The position numbers and the translations under genes were made by a program. Shown piece after piece: positions 17,196-25,647 of a DNA stretch of 43,085 nucleotides; positions within the stretch are counted from its first letter, which is position 1, and every line of letters begins with the position of its first letter. The stretch comes from JBAXAM01 sp964565935 (lineage in GTDB: Bacteria; Pseudomonadota; Gammaproteobacteria; UBA9339), in the NCBI GenBank assembly GCA_964565935.1, contig CAZMGW010000009.1, positions 1 to 43,085 on the forward strand. The letters run 5' to 3'. The notes under the pieces were generated by a model. The model had not been told where the DNA came from. It searched no databases and saw nothing but the letters and a program-made list of their open reading frames with translations.

Positions 17196-18100
17196 TCTTC
17201 GTAGTATCCAGCCCCAATAAAATTTTGATCATCCAACGGCTCAATGTAAGAACTCTTAAATCTAATGGCCCCGCTTTTTGTGTAGTCCGGCCAATAATAA
17301 CCAACCATTCCGCCACCACTTTTCGCGGCAGCAACAAACAACATTAGAATCGGAGTGCCGAATTCATCTCTGAGGGTAGAAATATTTGTATCCACATATT
17401 TCTTGGGGTCCCCTCCATGAGCTATCGTCTTGCCATCATAATTAACTATGAATATATATCGATCTGCTTTTACAAAGCTTCCCTTTGGATTGTTAAACTC
17501 CTTACAAGCTTCCTGTATGCCTTTTTGTTTAACATATCCAATCGCGGAATTAATAAACTTTTTTAGTTCTGCGGTTTTTGTTTCTTGTGAATCAAGCACC
17601 TCAAGAGATTTATAAACACCTGCCCCAATAAAAGCAATCTCATTGAGCGGGGCAATATAACTGGTTTTATATTGCAGCACCCCGGTATCTGGCCGCGGCC
17701 AATAATAACTTACAACACCACCGCCTCTCCGAGCCGCCTCAACAAACAACTGGAAATAGGGCGTACCAAAACTGTCCTTGGCATTAAATAAGTTTTTTCC
17801 TACCATGGCTTTTGGATCGCCACCCTCCACCAACACTGCTCCATCAAAACCAATTACAAATAAATACAGATCCCCCTTTCTAAATTTACCACTAGGATTG
17901 TTGAATTCTTGATAGGCTTTATTTTCGCCGTTGTCTTTAATATACTTCAACCCGCTGTTTATAAAGTCTTTTAACTCGGCGACGTCTTTCTGTACTGTTT
18001 GGCCCTTGTTTTTTTGAGCAAAAGACTCAGGGGCAAAACAACACCCTAGCAGTGTTGCCAAAATTATATAAAACAGCTTGTGTAGTGAAAAAAGCTTCAT
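17192..18100 (-). CDS. Secreted tandem sCache_2-domain protein (Cache array member 3)
   Basis: Minus-strand paralogue of 302 residues. The signal peptide ends in ESFA (about residue 28). Domain 1 (about 38-165) carries FGTPYFQLFVEAARRGGG and YYWPRPDTGVLQYKTSYI; domain 2 (about 175-300) carries AHGGDPKKYVDTN, FGTPILMLFVAAAKSGGG and YYWPDYTKSG. The second domain of the minus-strand members has lost the second proline of the usual YYWP-P motif, so the two domains may bind different ligands. It follows member 4 by 9 bases, with a short AAGGA ribosome site, and is probably in one transcript with it. Confidence 0.85.
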   Translation of the reverse strand: MKLFSLHKLFYIILATLLGCCFAPESFAQKNKGQTVQKDVAELKDFINSGLKYIKDNGENKAYQEFNNPSGKFRKGDLYLFVIGFDGAVLVEGGDPKAMVGKNLFNAKDSFGTPYFQLFVEAARRGGGVVSYYWPRPDTGVLQYKTSYIAPLNEIAFIGAGVYKSLEVLDSQETKTAELKKFINSAIGYVKQKGIQEACKEFNNPKGSFVKADRYIFIVNYDGKTIAHGGDPKKYVDTNISTLRDEFGTPILMLFVAAAKSGGGMVGYYWPDYTKSGAIRFKSSYIEPLDDQNFIGAGYYED

Positions 18101-18109
18101 TTCCTTAAA

Positions 18110-19024
18110 CTAATCCTCATAATACCCAGCCGCAACATAAGTCTGATCGTCCAATGGCGCAACATAGGTGGTTTTAAATCGAATAGCCCCCCCTTCTATA
18201 TAATGAGGCCAATAATAACTGACTAGCCCCCCTCCACTTTTTGCTGCTTCAACAAACATCATTATCAGCGGAGTGCCAAACTCATCTTTAAGGCCGGTAA
18301 CATTTATACCCACCCATTTTTTCGGATCACCACCATGAACTAATGAATCTCCATTATGATTTTGCGCAAATATGTACCAGTCACCTTTTATAAATTTGCC
18401 TTGTGGATTGTTAAATTCTTTAAAGGCCTCCTGTCTCCCTTTTTGTTTAACGTACTCGACCGCAGATTCAACAAACTTCTTTAGTTCATTGATTTTTATT
18501 TCTTGCGAACTTAGTACTTCAAGAGATTTATAAACACCAGCTCCAATAAAAGCCTTATTATTGAGCCGGGTGATATAACTAGTTTTATATTGCAACACTC
18601 CCGTATCTGGTCGTGGCCAATAATAACTTACAACGCCGCCGTCCCTATGCGCCGCCTCAACGAATAATTGAAAATATGGGGTACCAAATTTGTCCTTAGC
18701 ATTTAATAAATTTTTTCCCACAAAAGTTGGATCCCCGCCATCGGCCAGCACCACTCCATCATAACCCATGACGAATAAATACAGATTACCCTTTCTAAAC
18801 TTCCCGGTGGTGGTACTAAACTCTTGATATGCCTTTTTTTCACCATTTTCTTTAATATATTTCAACCCACTCTCTACAAAAATTTTTAACTCGGCTACCT
18901 CCTTTTGTATAGACTGAGCCTCGGTTGCCTCGGCAAGAGCTTTAGTGACAAAACCACAGAACAGCAACGAGGTAAAAGCCATACAAACCAATTTATATGA
19001 TAATAAGAGTCGTATTTTTATCAC
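18110..19024 (-). CDS. Secreted tandem sCache_2-domain protein (Cache array member 4)
   Basis: 304-residue paralogue with signal peptide (cleavage after ALA) and two Cache domains in the same order as its neighbours. Three GTG codons in a row occur at 19030-19022. The perfect ribosome site AAGGAGG overlaps the first of these, so the third (19024, five bases after the site) is the likely start, giving MIKIRLLLSYK. Domain 1 lacks one residue in the GGDPTFVGKNL loop. Domain 2 has NHNGDSLVHGGDPKKWVGIN. Member 5 lies 54 bases upstream. Confidence 0.85.
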   Translation of the reverse strand: MIKIRLLLSYKLVCMAFTSLLFCGFVTKALAEATEAQSIQKEVAELKIFVESGLKYIKENGEKKAYQEFSTTTGKFRKGNLYLFVMGYDGVVLADGGDPTFVGKNLLNAKDKFGTPYFQLFVEAAHRDGGVVSYYWPRPDTGVLQYKTSYITRLNNKAFIGAGVYKSLEVLSSQEIKINELKKFVESAVEYVKQKGRQEAFKEFNNPQGKFIKGDWYIFAQNHNGDSLVHGGDPKKWVGINVTGLKDEFGTPLIMMFVEAAKSGGGLVSYYWPHYIEGGAIRFKTTYVAPLDDQTYVAAGYYED

Positions 19025-19078
19025 CACCACCTCCTTATAGATGCCTTATAACGAAAGAATCAGTATACGAACAACCAA

Positions 19079-19999
19079 CTAGTATCCGCTTTGGTAATAC
19101 CCTGCCCCGATAAAAGTTTGGTCATCCAGTGGCTCAATATAAGAAGTTTTAAATCGAATAGCTCCCCCTTCTTTATAATGATACCAATAATAACTAACCA
19201 ATCCCCCGCCATTTTTTGCCGCAGCAGCAAACATTGTTAATAATGGGGCGCCGAATTGATCTGTGAGCCCGGAAGTATCTGAACCCACTTGTTTTTTCGG
19301 GTCGCCGCCATGGGCTAACATTTTACCATTGCGATCAATCACAAAAATATACCAATCGCCTTTTATAAATTTACCGCGGGGGTTGTTGAACTCTTTGTGG
19401 GCTTCCTTGGATCCATTTTGTTTGACATACTCAGCCGCAGAATCCACAAATTTCTTTAGGTCATTTATTTTTATTTCCTGCGCCATTGGCACCGCGGGAG
19501 ATTTATAAATACCGGCGCCAATAAAAGTTTTTCCGTCTATCGGTTCAATATAACTAGTTTTATATTGCAACACCCCAGTATCTGGTCGTGGCCAATAGTA
19601 ACTTACAACACCTCCACCCCTACGAGCTGCATCGGCAAATAACTGAAAAAATGGGGTGCCAAATTTGTCTTTGGCATTAAATAAGTTTTTTCCTACCATA
19701 GCTTTTGGATCGCCACCATGTGCAAATACTTTGCCACTGTAACTAAGAACAAATATATATAGATTCTCCTTTCTAAATTTGCCATTGGAGTTGTTGAACT
19801 CTTGATAAGCTTTGTCGGCGCCTTTTTCTTTAATATACGCCAACCCACTGTCTACAAAACTTTTTAGCGCATCGACGTCTTGTTGTATAGTTTTGGTTTG
19901 AGCTTTAGCTTCCCCGATAAAAAACTGGGATATAAAACAACAAAATAATAATGACACAAAAATTGTATAAAATGGCTTACGCGACAATAAAAATTTCAT
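19079..19999 (-). CDS. Secreted tandem sCache_2-domain protein (Cache array member 5)
   Basis: 306 residues from the ATG at 19999 (MKFLLSRKPF), preferred over a GTG at 20011 because GGGGG sits 5 bases before the ATG. The signal peptide ends at AKA. Domain 1 (about 40-168) has YIKEKGADKAYQEFNN, AHGGDPKAMVGKNLFNAKD and YYWPRPDTG. Domain 2 (about 178-304) has GGGLVSYYWYHYKEGG, where the usual YYWP has become YYWY. The C-terminus YYQSGY differs from the YYED of the others. A 252-base gap with palindromes separates it from member 6. Confidence 0.85.
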   Translation of the reverse strand: MKFLLSRKPFYTIFVSLLFCCFISQFFIGEAKAQTKTIQQDVDALKSFVDSGLAYIKEKGADKAYQEFNNSNGKFRKENLYIFVLSYSGKVFAHGGDPKAMVGKNLFNAKDKFGTPFFQLFADAARRGGGVVSYYWPRPDTGVLQYKTSYIEPIDGKTFIGAGIYKSPAVPMAQEIKINDLKKFVDSAAEYVKQNGSKEAHKEFNNPRGKFIKGDWYIFVIDRNGKMLAHGGDPKKQVGSDTSGLTDQFGAPLLTMFAAAAKNGGGLVSYYWYHYKEGGAIRFKTSYIEPLDDQTFIGAGYYQSGY

Positions 20000-20011
20000 T
20001 ATTACCCCCAC

Positions 20012-20224
20012 TGATTTTATGAATAGATCACAAACACTTTTCTTTTAAAAAAACCATGCCCATACCCATAATAAAGCTAATCCCCCACAGGTGCTGTAAA
20101 TAATTTTGTGGAGCTCCACGGGATTAATCAAGGTTAGACTTCGCCCGGGGTATGAACCTCAGGCTCGCCCAAGGGGGATAAGCTCGCGCCCCTCCCCCCG
20201 AGGTCAATCCCCCATGGCTTTGTT
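20012..20224. other. Structured intergenic spacer between Cache genes 5 and 6
   Basis: No ORF of note. It contains a perfect 12-bp palindrome GTGGAGCTCCAC (20108-20119) and a C/G-rich tract with complementary GGGGGAT and ATCCCCC segments (about 20174-20214). The hairpin element at 20225-20242 follows. The base composition is much richer in G+C than the neighbouring genes, which fits accumulated repeat elements rather than a regulatory leader. The promoter of member 5 would lie at the low-coordinate end. Confidence 0.45.
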
Positions 20225-20242
20225 CCCGCGGCAAGCCGCGGG
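20225..20242. repeat. Short palindromic hairpin element, copy 2 (CCCGCGGC family)
   Basis: CCCGCGGC-AA-GCCGCGGG, an 8-bp stem just beyond the stop of Cache member 6. It is the sister of the element at 22-39: the two differ by paired T/C and A/G changes that keep the stem. No T-run follows on either strand. Confidence 0.65.
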
Positions 20243-20251
20243 GAATAAATT

Positions 20252-21163
20252 TTATAGCTCCTCATAATACCCTGCCCCAATAAGAACATCGTTCCCTAAC
20301 GGATGAATATAAGAGGTTTTAAATCGAACATTCCTTTCTTTTTCTACATAATGAGCCCAATAATAGCTAACAATTCCTCCTCCACTTTTTGCCGAATTGA
20401 GAAATAACAGCATCAATGGGGTGCCAAACTCATCTTTGACATCAGTAAGGCTTGTTCCCACCATTCCTTCCGGATCACCGCCATGAGCTAATAATAGTCC
20501 ATCATACCTAATTACAAATATATACCAATCCCCTTTTACAAACTTGCCCTTAGTGTTGCTAAACTCTTTATAAGCTTCCTTTTCCCCTTTTTGTTTAACA
20601 TATTCGGCAGCAGCCTCAACAAACTTTTTCAATTCATTTATTTTTGCTTCTTGTGATTTTTGCACTTCAAGGGATTTATAAACACCGGCCCCAATAAAAG
20701 CTCTATCGTCTATTGGCGCAACGTAACTGGTTTTATATTGTAATAATCCGGTATCTGGTCGTGGCCAATAATAACTTACAATACCACCGCCCCTGTTTAC
20801 CGCCTCAACAAACAATTGAAAAAATGGCGTACCAAATTTGTCTTTAGCGCTAAATAGATTTGTTCCCACCATTTTTTTCGGATCGCCGCCATGTGCCAAC
20901 ACTTTTCCGTTAAAACCAAGTACAAACATATAAAGATTCCCAGTTCTAAATCTACCATTGGGATTGTTAAATTCAGCATATGCTTTTTTTTCACCCTTTT
21001 CTTTAAGGTATTTCAATCCGCTCTCTACAAAATCTTTTAGCTCAGCAACATCTTTCTCTATGAGTTGTTTGGTTTCTGCAGCAAAAGATTGGGGGGTAAA
21101 ACAACAAAATAGCAACGCTGCAAAAATTATATGAAATGGTTTGTGCGATAATAGCATCTTCAT
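20252..21163 (-). CDS. Secreted tandem sCache_2-domain protein (Cache array member 6)
   Basis: 303 residues with signal peptide MKMLLSHKPFHIIFAALLF.. cleaved after SFA. Domain 1 (about 38-165) has YLKEKGEKKAYAEFNNPNG, AHGGDPKKMVGTNLFSAKD and YYWPRPDTGLLQYKTSYV. Domain 2 (about 175-302) has AHGGDPEGMVGTSL and YYWAHYVEKERN, so the YYWP proline is replaced by Ala. A GGGAGA ribosome site lies upstream of the ATG. It is the most upstream member of the minus-strand group and starts 140 bases from the groEL stop, with the groEL terminator between them. Confidence 0.85.
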   Translation of the reverse strand: MKMLLSHKPFHIIFAALLFCCFTPQSFAAETKQLIEKDVAELKDFVESGLKYLKEKGEKKAYAEFNNPNGRFRTGNLYMFVLGFNGKVLAHGGDPKKMVGTNLFSAKDKFGTPFFQLFVEAVNRGGGIVSYYWPRPDTGLLQYKTSYVAPIDDRAFIGAGVYKSLEVQKSQEAKINELKKFVEAAAEYVKQKGEKEAYKEFSNTKGKFVKGDWYIFVIRYDGLLLAHGGDPEGMVGTSLTDVKDEFGTPLMLLFLNSAKSGGGIVSYYWAHYVEKERNVRFKTSYIHPLGNDVLIGAGYYEEL

Positions 21164-21261
21164 ACCACAAATCTCCCTTTCCTGTTTAGCAGCGTTTATA
21201 CCGCGATTGGATCACCCACATGTTACCATAAATATAAAAAAAGTGGATAAATTTACCCATA

Positions 21262-21281
21262 AAAAAACCCCGGGGTTTTTT
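21262..21281 (-). terminator. Rho-independent terminator of groES-groEL
   Basis: A perfect palindrome AAAAAACCCC/GGGGTTTTTT lies 23 bases after the groEL stop. Read on minus, the GC-rich centre is followed by seven T residues, as expected for an intrinsic terminator. The symmetry means it could also stop plus-strand transcription. Confidence 0.8.
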
Positions 21282-21303
21282 CTTAACCTGGACAAAGCAT
21301 TTT

Positions 21304-22968
21304 TTACATCATACCGCCCATACCACCCATGCCGCCCATGTCACCCATACCGCCGCCCATACCACCACCATGGCTACAGCCATCTTCCTTCTTTGGAAGA
21401 TCAGCAATCATACATTCAGTGGTAATCATAAGACCAGAGATAGACGCAGCATTTTGTAGTGCTGTGCGAGTGACTTTAGTTGGGTCAAGGATACCCATTT
21501 GTACCATATCACCATACTCGCCAGTTGCAGCGTTATAACCAAAATTGCCTTTACCTTCAGCAACTTTATTCATCACTACTGATGGCTCATCGCCGCTATT
21601 GCTCACGATGTGGCGCAATGGCATTTCAAGTGAACGACGAATAATGCCAATACCAGCATCTTGATCGTGATTGGCTCCTTTAAGGGTTTTGACTGCCTGT
21701 AAAGAGCGAATCAAAGCAACACCACCGCCAGGAACAATACCTTCTTCAACTGCGGCGCGAGTTGCATGTAGTGCATCTTCAACTCTGGCTTTCTTTTCTT
21801 TCATTTCAATTTCAGTTGCAGCACCAACTTTAATCACCGCAACACCGCCAGCAAGCTTGGCCAATCTTTCTTGCAATTTTTCGCGATCATAGTCGGATGT
21901 TGTGTTTTCAATCTCACGTCGAATTTGCTCAATTCGCGCTTTGATGTCTTTTTGGGCACCAGCACCATCGATAATCGTTGAATTATCTTTAGTAATAGTA
22001 ACCCGTTTGGCGTGCCCAAGATCGTTTAAAGTAGCGCCTTCAAGAGTCAAGCCGACTTCTTCGGCAATAACTTTAGCACCAGTTAACACCGCAATATCTT
22101 GCAACATTGCTTTACGACGATCGCCAAACCCAGGGGCCTTAACCGCAGCAACTTTAACGATGCCACGAATGTTGTTAACAACTAAAGTTGCCAAGGCTTC
22201 TCCCTCAACATCTTCTGCGATAATAAACAGGGGTTTGCCAGATTTAGCAACGCCTTCTAGCAATGGCAACATTTCGCGCACATTAGATATTTTTTTATCA
22301 ACAATTAAAATATAAGGCGTTTGTAATTCAACGCTCATACTTTGTTGATTATTAATGAAATACGGTGATAAATAACCGCGGTCAAATTGCATTCCTTCGA
22401 CAATTTCTAGCTCGTTTTCTAATCCAGAACCGTCTTCAACCGTAATTACGCCCTCTTTACCAACCTTGCCCATTGAATCAGCAATGATCTTGCCGATAGA
22501 CTCATCTGCATTAGCAGAAATAGTACCGACTTGCGCAATTGCTTTATCATCAGCACATGGCTTTGAAAGCTTGGCTAACTGCTCAACTACAGCTTTAACC
22601 GCCAAATCCATACCACGTTTGAGATCCATTGGATTCATGCCGGCAGCAACCGCCTTTATGCCCTCGGTCAACATGCTTCTTGCCAACACAGTTGCTGTTG
22701 TGGTGCCATCACCAGCAACATCTGAAGTTTTAGACGCAACTTCTTTTACCATCTGTGCGCCCATGTTCATGTATTTATCTTTGAGCTCGACTTCTTTGGC
22801 AACCGACACACCATCTTTAGTGATTGTTGGAGCACCAAAAGATTTTTCTATTACGACATTACGGCCTTTAGGACCAAGAGTAACAGCAACCGCATCGGTT
22901 AATAAGTTAACGCCTTGCAACATCAAGTGACGTGCGTCACCACCAAATTTTAATTCTTTAGCTGACAT
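21304..22968 (-). CDS. groEL: Chaperonin GroEL (Hsp60)
   Basis: Tetradecameric ATP-dependent folding chamber of the cytoplasm. Diagnostic segments include VTLGPKGRNVVIEKSFGAP, DGTTTATVLAR, KAPGFGDRRKAMLQDIAVLTG, and AAVEEGIVPGGGVALIR. The flexible C-terminal tail is a Gly-Gly-Met repeat, here longer than in E. coli and interrupted by one Asp. The 554 residues are slightly over the usual 548. It lies 16 bases after groES in the normal order and shares its heat-shock promoter. Confidence 0.99.
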   Translation of the reverse strand: MSAKELKFGGDARHLMLQGVNLLTDAVAVTLGPKGRNVVIEKSFGAPTITKDGVSVAKEVELKDKYMNMGAQMVKEVASKTSDVAGDGTTTATVLARSMLTEGIKAVAAGMNPMDLKRGMDLAVKAVVEQLAKLSKPCADDKAIAQVGTISANADESIGKIIADSMGKVGKEGVITVEDGSGLENELEIVEGMQFDRGYLSPYFINNQQSMSVELQTPYILIVDKKISNVREMLPLLEGVAKSGKPLFIIAEDVEGEALATLVVNNIRGIVKVAAVKAPGFGDRRKAMLQDIAVLTGAKVIAEEVGLTLEGATLNDLGHAKRVTITKDNSTIIDGAGAQKDIKARIEQIRREIENTTSDYDREKLQERLAKLAGGVAVIKVGAATEIEMKEKKARVEDALHATRAAVEEGIVPGGGVALIRSLQAVKTLKGANHDQDAGIGIIRRSLEMPLRHIVSNSGDEPSVVMNKVAEGKGNFGYNAATGEYGDMVQMGILDPTKVTRTALQNAASISGLMITTECMIADLPKKEDGCSHGGGMGGGMGDMGGMGGMGGMM

Positions 22969-22984
22969 ATTTTAATTCCTCCGC

Positions 22985-23278
22985 TTATTGAACAATGGCC
23001 AAAATGTCTTCTTCACGCATGATGACATATTCTTTACCATCAATTTTGACTTCAGTGCCGGAATATTTACCGAATAACACTTTGTCGCCCACTTTAACTT
23101 CCATATGATGGACCTGACCATCTTTTGATAAGCCACCCTTACCAACAGCAAAAACTTCTCCGCGTGTTGGTTTTTCACTTGTGGCTGTATCTGGAATCAC
23201 GATGCCTCCAGCAGAGGTACGCTCTTCTTCCATACGCTTAACGACCACTCGGTCATGTAAAGGACGAATTTTTGACAT
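22985..23278 (-). CDS. groES: Co-chaperonin GroES (Hsp10)
   Basis: Heptameric lid of the GroEL chamber. The 97-residue protein begins IRPLHDRVVVKRMEEERTS and contains the mobile loop (residues about 17-32, EERTSAGGIVIPDTA) that contacts GroEL, ending with GKEYVIMREEDILAIV. GGGAGAAGAA lies upstream of the ATG. The operon is preceded by sigma32 and sigma70 promoters and a CIRCE operator. Confidence 0.99.
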   Translation of the reverse strand: MSKIRPLHDRVVVKRMEEERTSAGGIVIPDTATSEKPTRGEVFAVGKGGLSKDGQVHHMEVKVGDKVLFGKYSGTEVKIDGKEYVIMREEDILAIVQ

Positions 23279-23366
23279 AATAATTCTTCTCCCGACTTAA
23301 GTTGTTTAATTTATTGTTAATTTTATGAATACGGCTTGGCATATTTCTATGCTTTTGCCATGGTTT

Positions 23367-23393
23367 TTAGCACTCTAACAAAAAGAGTGCTAA
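23367..23393. promoter_or_regulatory. CIRCE operator (HrcA repressor site) of groES-groEL
   Basis: The inverted repeat TTAGCACTC - 9 bases - GAGTGCTAA is a perfect match to the CIRCE consensus. It lies 89 bases upstream of groES and covers the expected transcription start region of the promoters at 23393-23429. HrcA bound here would block transcription until heat stress. CIRCE is less common in gammaproteobacteria, where sigma32 usually acts alone. Confidence 0.93.
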
Positions 23394-23420
23394 TGATAAT
23401 CAAATGGGGGGCGATGTCAA
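23393..23420 (-). promoter_or_regulatory. Sigma70 promoter of groES-groEL
   Basis: On minus, TTGACA (23415-23420) and TATCAT (23393-23398) are separated by 16 bases: a perfect -35 and five of six at -10. It overlaps the sigma32 promoter and touches the CIRCE operator, so basal expression would be repressed by HrcA. Confidence 0.65.
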
Positions 23421-23429
23421 TATTTCAAG
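23402..23429 (-). promoter_or_regulatory. Sigma32 (RpoH) heat-shock promoter of groES-groEL
   Basis: On minus, CTTGAAA (23423-23429) and CCCCATTT (23402-23409) are separated by 13 bases, matching the RpoH consensus closely. The start point would be just before the CIRCE operator. Confidence 0.82.
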
Positions 23430-23474
23430 GGAGTTATTTTAGAAAACGAATATTTTAAGCAACCAACATCCTGG

Positions 23475-23503
23475 GTAGCCACAAGCTTTAGCTTGCGAGA
23501 ATT
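23475..23503. repeat. REP-like hairpin, GGTAGCC..GCTTTAGC family, copy 1
   Basis: The stretch GGTAGCCACAAGCTTTAGC followed by TTGCGAGAAT can form a CAAGC-TTTA-GCTTG hairpin. The reverse-complement relative at 39842-39867 has CAGGC/GCCTG, with compensating changes. It lies in the 383-base spacer between groES and accB. Apart from the groES promoters on the left and a poorly defined accB promoter on the right, I see nothing else in that spacer. Confidence 0.6.
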
Positions 23504-23661
23504 TGGCTCAGCCTTGGCCGTCGCAGGCTGAAGTATCGGCGCAAAATTAAAAATCATCTTGATTGTGCTCTCATATTCATCGAACTTGCTGCGATTGTGG
23601 ACAAAACATTACTTTTTTGTTAAAGTGCCCAACTAATTTTAAGTAATAACGAGAATCCATC

Positions 23662-24111
23662 ATGGACATAAGAAAAATCAAAAAAATTATTGATCTGGTA
23701 AATGAAAATAATATTGCTGAACTTGAGATTCACGAAGAAAAAGAATCAATTCGTGTAACTCTAAACAAAAATGAAACAAATTTTGCCACAATCATGCAGG
23801 CATCTACACCAATAATACAGCAATCTGAACAAAAACCATTAATTGAACAATCGACCAAACCAGAAAGCATCGATACAAAACACACAGTAAAATCCCCAAT
23901 GGTCGGCTCTGTTTATCTTTCGGCAACTCCTGGATCTGCGCATTTTGTAGATATAGGTCAACAAGTTAAAGCTGGCGACACCGTTTGTTTAATCGAGGCC
24001 ATGAAAATGTTCAACAGAATTGAGGCTGATAAATCAGGAACCGTAACCGCCAGACTAGTTGAAAACGCACAGCCTGTAGAATACGGGCAACCGCTTTTTG
24101 TAATAGAATAA
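23662..24111 (+). CDS. accB: Biotin carboxyl carrier protein of acetyl-CoA carboxylase AccB
   Basis: Carries biotin between the carboxylase (AccC) and carboxyltransferase (AccAD) steps of malonyl-CoA formation. The N-terminal helix MDIRKIKKIIDLVNENNIAE and the EIHEEKESIRV segment are typical. A low-complexity linker of about residues 45-75 follows. The biotinyl domain carries IEAMKMFN with the biotinylated lysine at residue 115. The thumb region is short. At 149 residues it is normal. accC follows after 17 bases, the usual operon. Confidence 0.97.
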   Translation: MDIRKIKKIIDLVNENNIAELEIHEEKESIRVTLNKNETNFATIMQASTPIIQQSEQKPLIEQSTKPESIDTKHTVKSPMVGSVYLSATPGSAHFVDIGQQVKAGDTVCLIEAMKMFNRIEADKSGTVTARLVENAQPVEYGQPLFVIE

Positions 24112-24128
24112 TAAATAATTGGTGAATC

Positions 24129-25484
24129 GTGAAAAAAGTCTTAATAGCAAACCGCGGTGAAATTGCCTTACGAATCCAGCGCGCCTGCCATGAGTTGGGG
24201 ATTAAAACCGTAGCAATTTATTCAAACGCTGACCGCGAACTCATGCACGTACAACTTGCTGACGAAGCAGTTTGCATCGGGCCTGCACCATCCGTCGACA
24301 GCTACCTCAACATTCCGGCCGTAATCAGCGCCGCGGAAATCACTGGCGCCGACGCCATTCATCCTGGATACGGTTTTCTTGCTGAAAACGCTAATTTTGT
24401 CGAACAAGTCGAAAAGAGCGGCTTCACTTTTATCGGTCCAAATCACGAAACCATTCGCACCATGGGCGACAAAATATCTGCGATAAAAACTATGAAGCTC
24501 GCTGGGATTCCTTGCATACCGGGTTCTGATGGACCCTTGAGCAAAAACGACCATGAAAATGTTCTATCTGCAAAAAAAGTCGGCTATCCAATTATTATTA
24601 AAGCTGCGGCGGGCGGTGGCGGACGCGGTATGCGCGTCGTACACGATGAGACGGAATTGTTAAGCGCGATCTCCATGACCCGCGCTGAAGCAGGTTCTGC
24701 ATTTGGCGATCCGACCATTTACATGGAAAAATTCCTGCAAAATCCAAGACATATTGAGATTCAAGTTTTGGGCGACGGCAAAGGACACGCCGTTTATCTT
24801 GGCGAGCGCGACTGTTCGGTGCAACGACGCCATCAAAAAATTCTTGAGGAAGCCCCGGCAATTGGCATTACCCCAAAACAGCGAGAAAAAATCGGCAATC
24901 AATGCGTTGAAGCTTGCTGCAAATTAAAATATCGAGGCGCCGGCACTTTTGAATTTTTATATGAGAACGGCGAGTTTTATTTCATTGAAATGAACACGCG
25001 CGTACAAGTTGAGCATCCAATCACGGAAATGACCACTGGAATCGACATCGTAAAATGGCAGCTTTTGATCGCTGCCAATGAAAAATTGACCCTAAAAGGC
25101 AAAGAGATTCAAATCAAAGGCCACGCTATTGAATGTCGAATTAATGCAGAAAATCCAGAAAATTTTATGCCCTCACCTGGAAAAATTAACGTGTTCCACG
25201 CCCCCGGCGGCCCGGGAATCAGGGTCGATTCACACATCTACCAAAGTTATGTCGTTCCGCCCTTCTATGATTCTTTGATTGGTAAAATTATTAGTTATGG
25301 CGACACCCGTGAAATAGCCATCGCCAAAATGAAAAACGCACTGAAAGAAATCGTGATCGAAGGGATCAAAACAAACGTGCCGCTGCATCAGCGCATTTTA
25401 GACAACAAAAAATTTATCCAAGGCGGGGTTAACATCCATTACCTCGAAGATTTTCTTAAAAACCAACCTGATAACAAAGAATAA
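24129..25484 (+). CDS. accC: Acetyl-CoA carboxylase biotin carboxylase subunit AccC
   Basis: ATP-grasp enzyme that carboxylates the biotin of AccB with bicarbonate. Diagnostic segments are KVLIANRGEIALRIQRAC, the glycine-rich ATP loop KAAAGGGGRGMRVV, LGERDCSVQRRHQKI, and FIEMNTRVQVEHPITE with catalytic residues. The 451-residue length is typical. The start is GTG; no ATG is nearer the conserved MKKVLIANRG. The gene is convergent with hydG, with a 163-base gap filled by an inverted-repeat element. Confidence 0.98.
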   Translation: MKKVLIANRGEIALRIQRACHELGIKTVAIYSNADRELMHVQLADEAVCIGPAPSVDSYLNIPAVISAAEITGADAIHPGYGFLAENANFVEQVEKSGFTFIGPNHETIRTMGDKISAIKTMKLAGIPCIPGSDGPLSKNDHENVLSAKKVGYPIIIKAAAGGGGRGMRVVHDETELLSAISMTRAEAGSAFGDPTIYMEKFLQNPRHIEIQVLGDGKGHAVYLGERDCSVQRRHQKILEEAPAIGITPKQREKIGNQCVEACCKLKYRGAGTFEFLYENGEFYFIEMNTRVQVEHPITEMTTGIDIVKWQLLIAANEKLTLKGKEIQIKGHAIECRINAENPENFMPSPGKINVFHAPGGPGIRVDSHIYQSYVVPPFYDSLIGKIISYGDTREIAIAKMKNALKEIVIEGIKTNVPLHQRILDNKKFIQGGVNIHYLEDFLKNQPDNKE

Positions 25485-25500
25485 GATTTCTACTAGCACG

Positions 25501-25637
25501 GTCAAAACTTATGGGTTTAGCGTTGGGACGGCCGGATTTTACATGCGATCCACTACCTATGTTTCAGATGGAGAATAAGAAGTATACAGCGATGTAAAAG
25601 CGGCCGTTCCAAAAGCAAAAAATCCATCAGTTTTGAC
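25501..25637. repeat. Long imperfect palindrome (137 bp) between accC and hydG
   Basis: The ends are GTCAAAACTTATGG and its inverted partner CCATCAGTTTTGAC. An inner pair GGGACGGCCG/CGGCCGTTCC and a further pair TTTTACAT/ATGTAAAA keep the symmetry, leaving a central loop of about 45 bases. The whole region could fold into one cruciform or act as a two-way terminator between convergent genes, but the long terminal repeats look more like a transposase-less element. I see no second copy in the window. Confidence 0.65.
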
Positions 25638-25647
25638 AAGGTAGTTA

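Noticed and set aside
15287..21163. Cache proteins as lipoproteins
   Set aside because: The signal peptides contain cysteines (LLFCC) but no proper lipobox; AXA-type cleavage sites follow.
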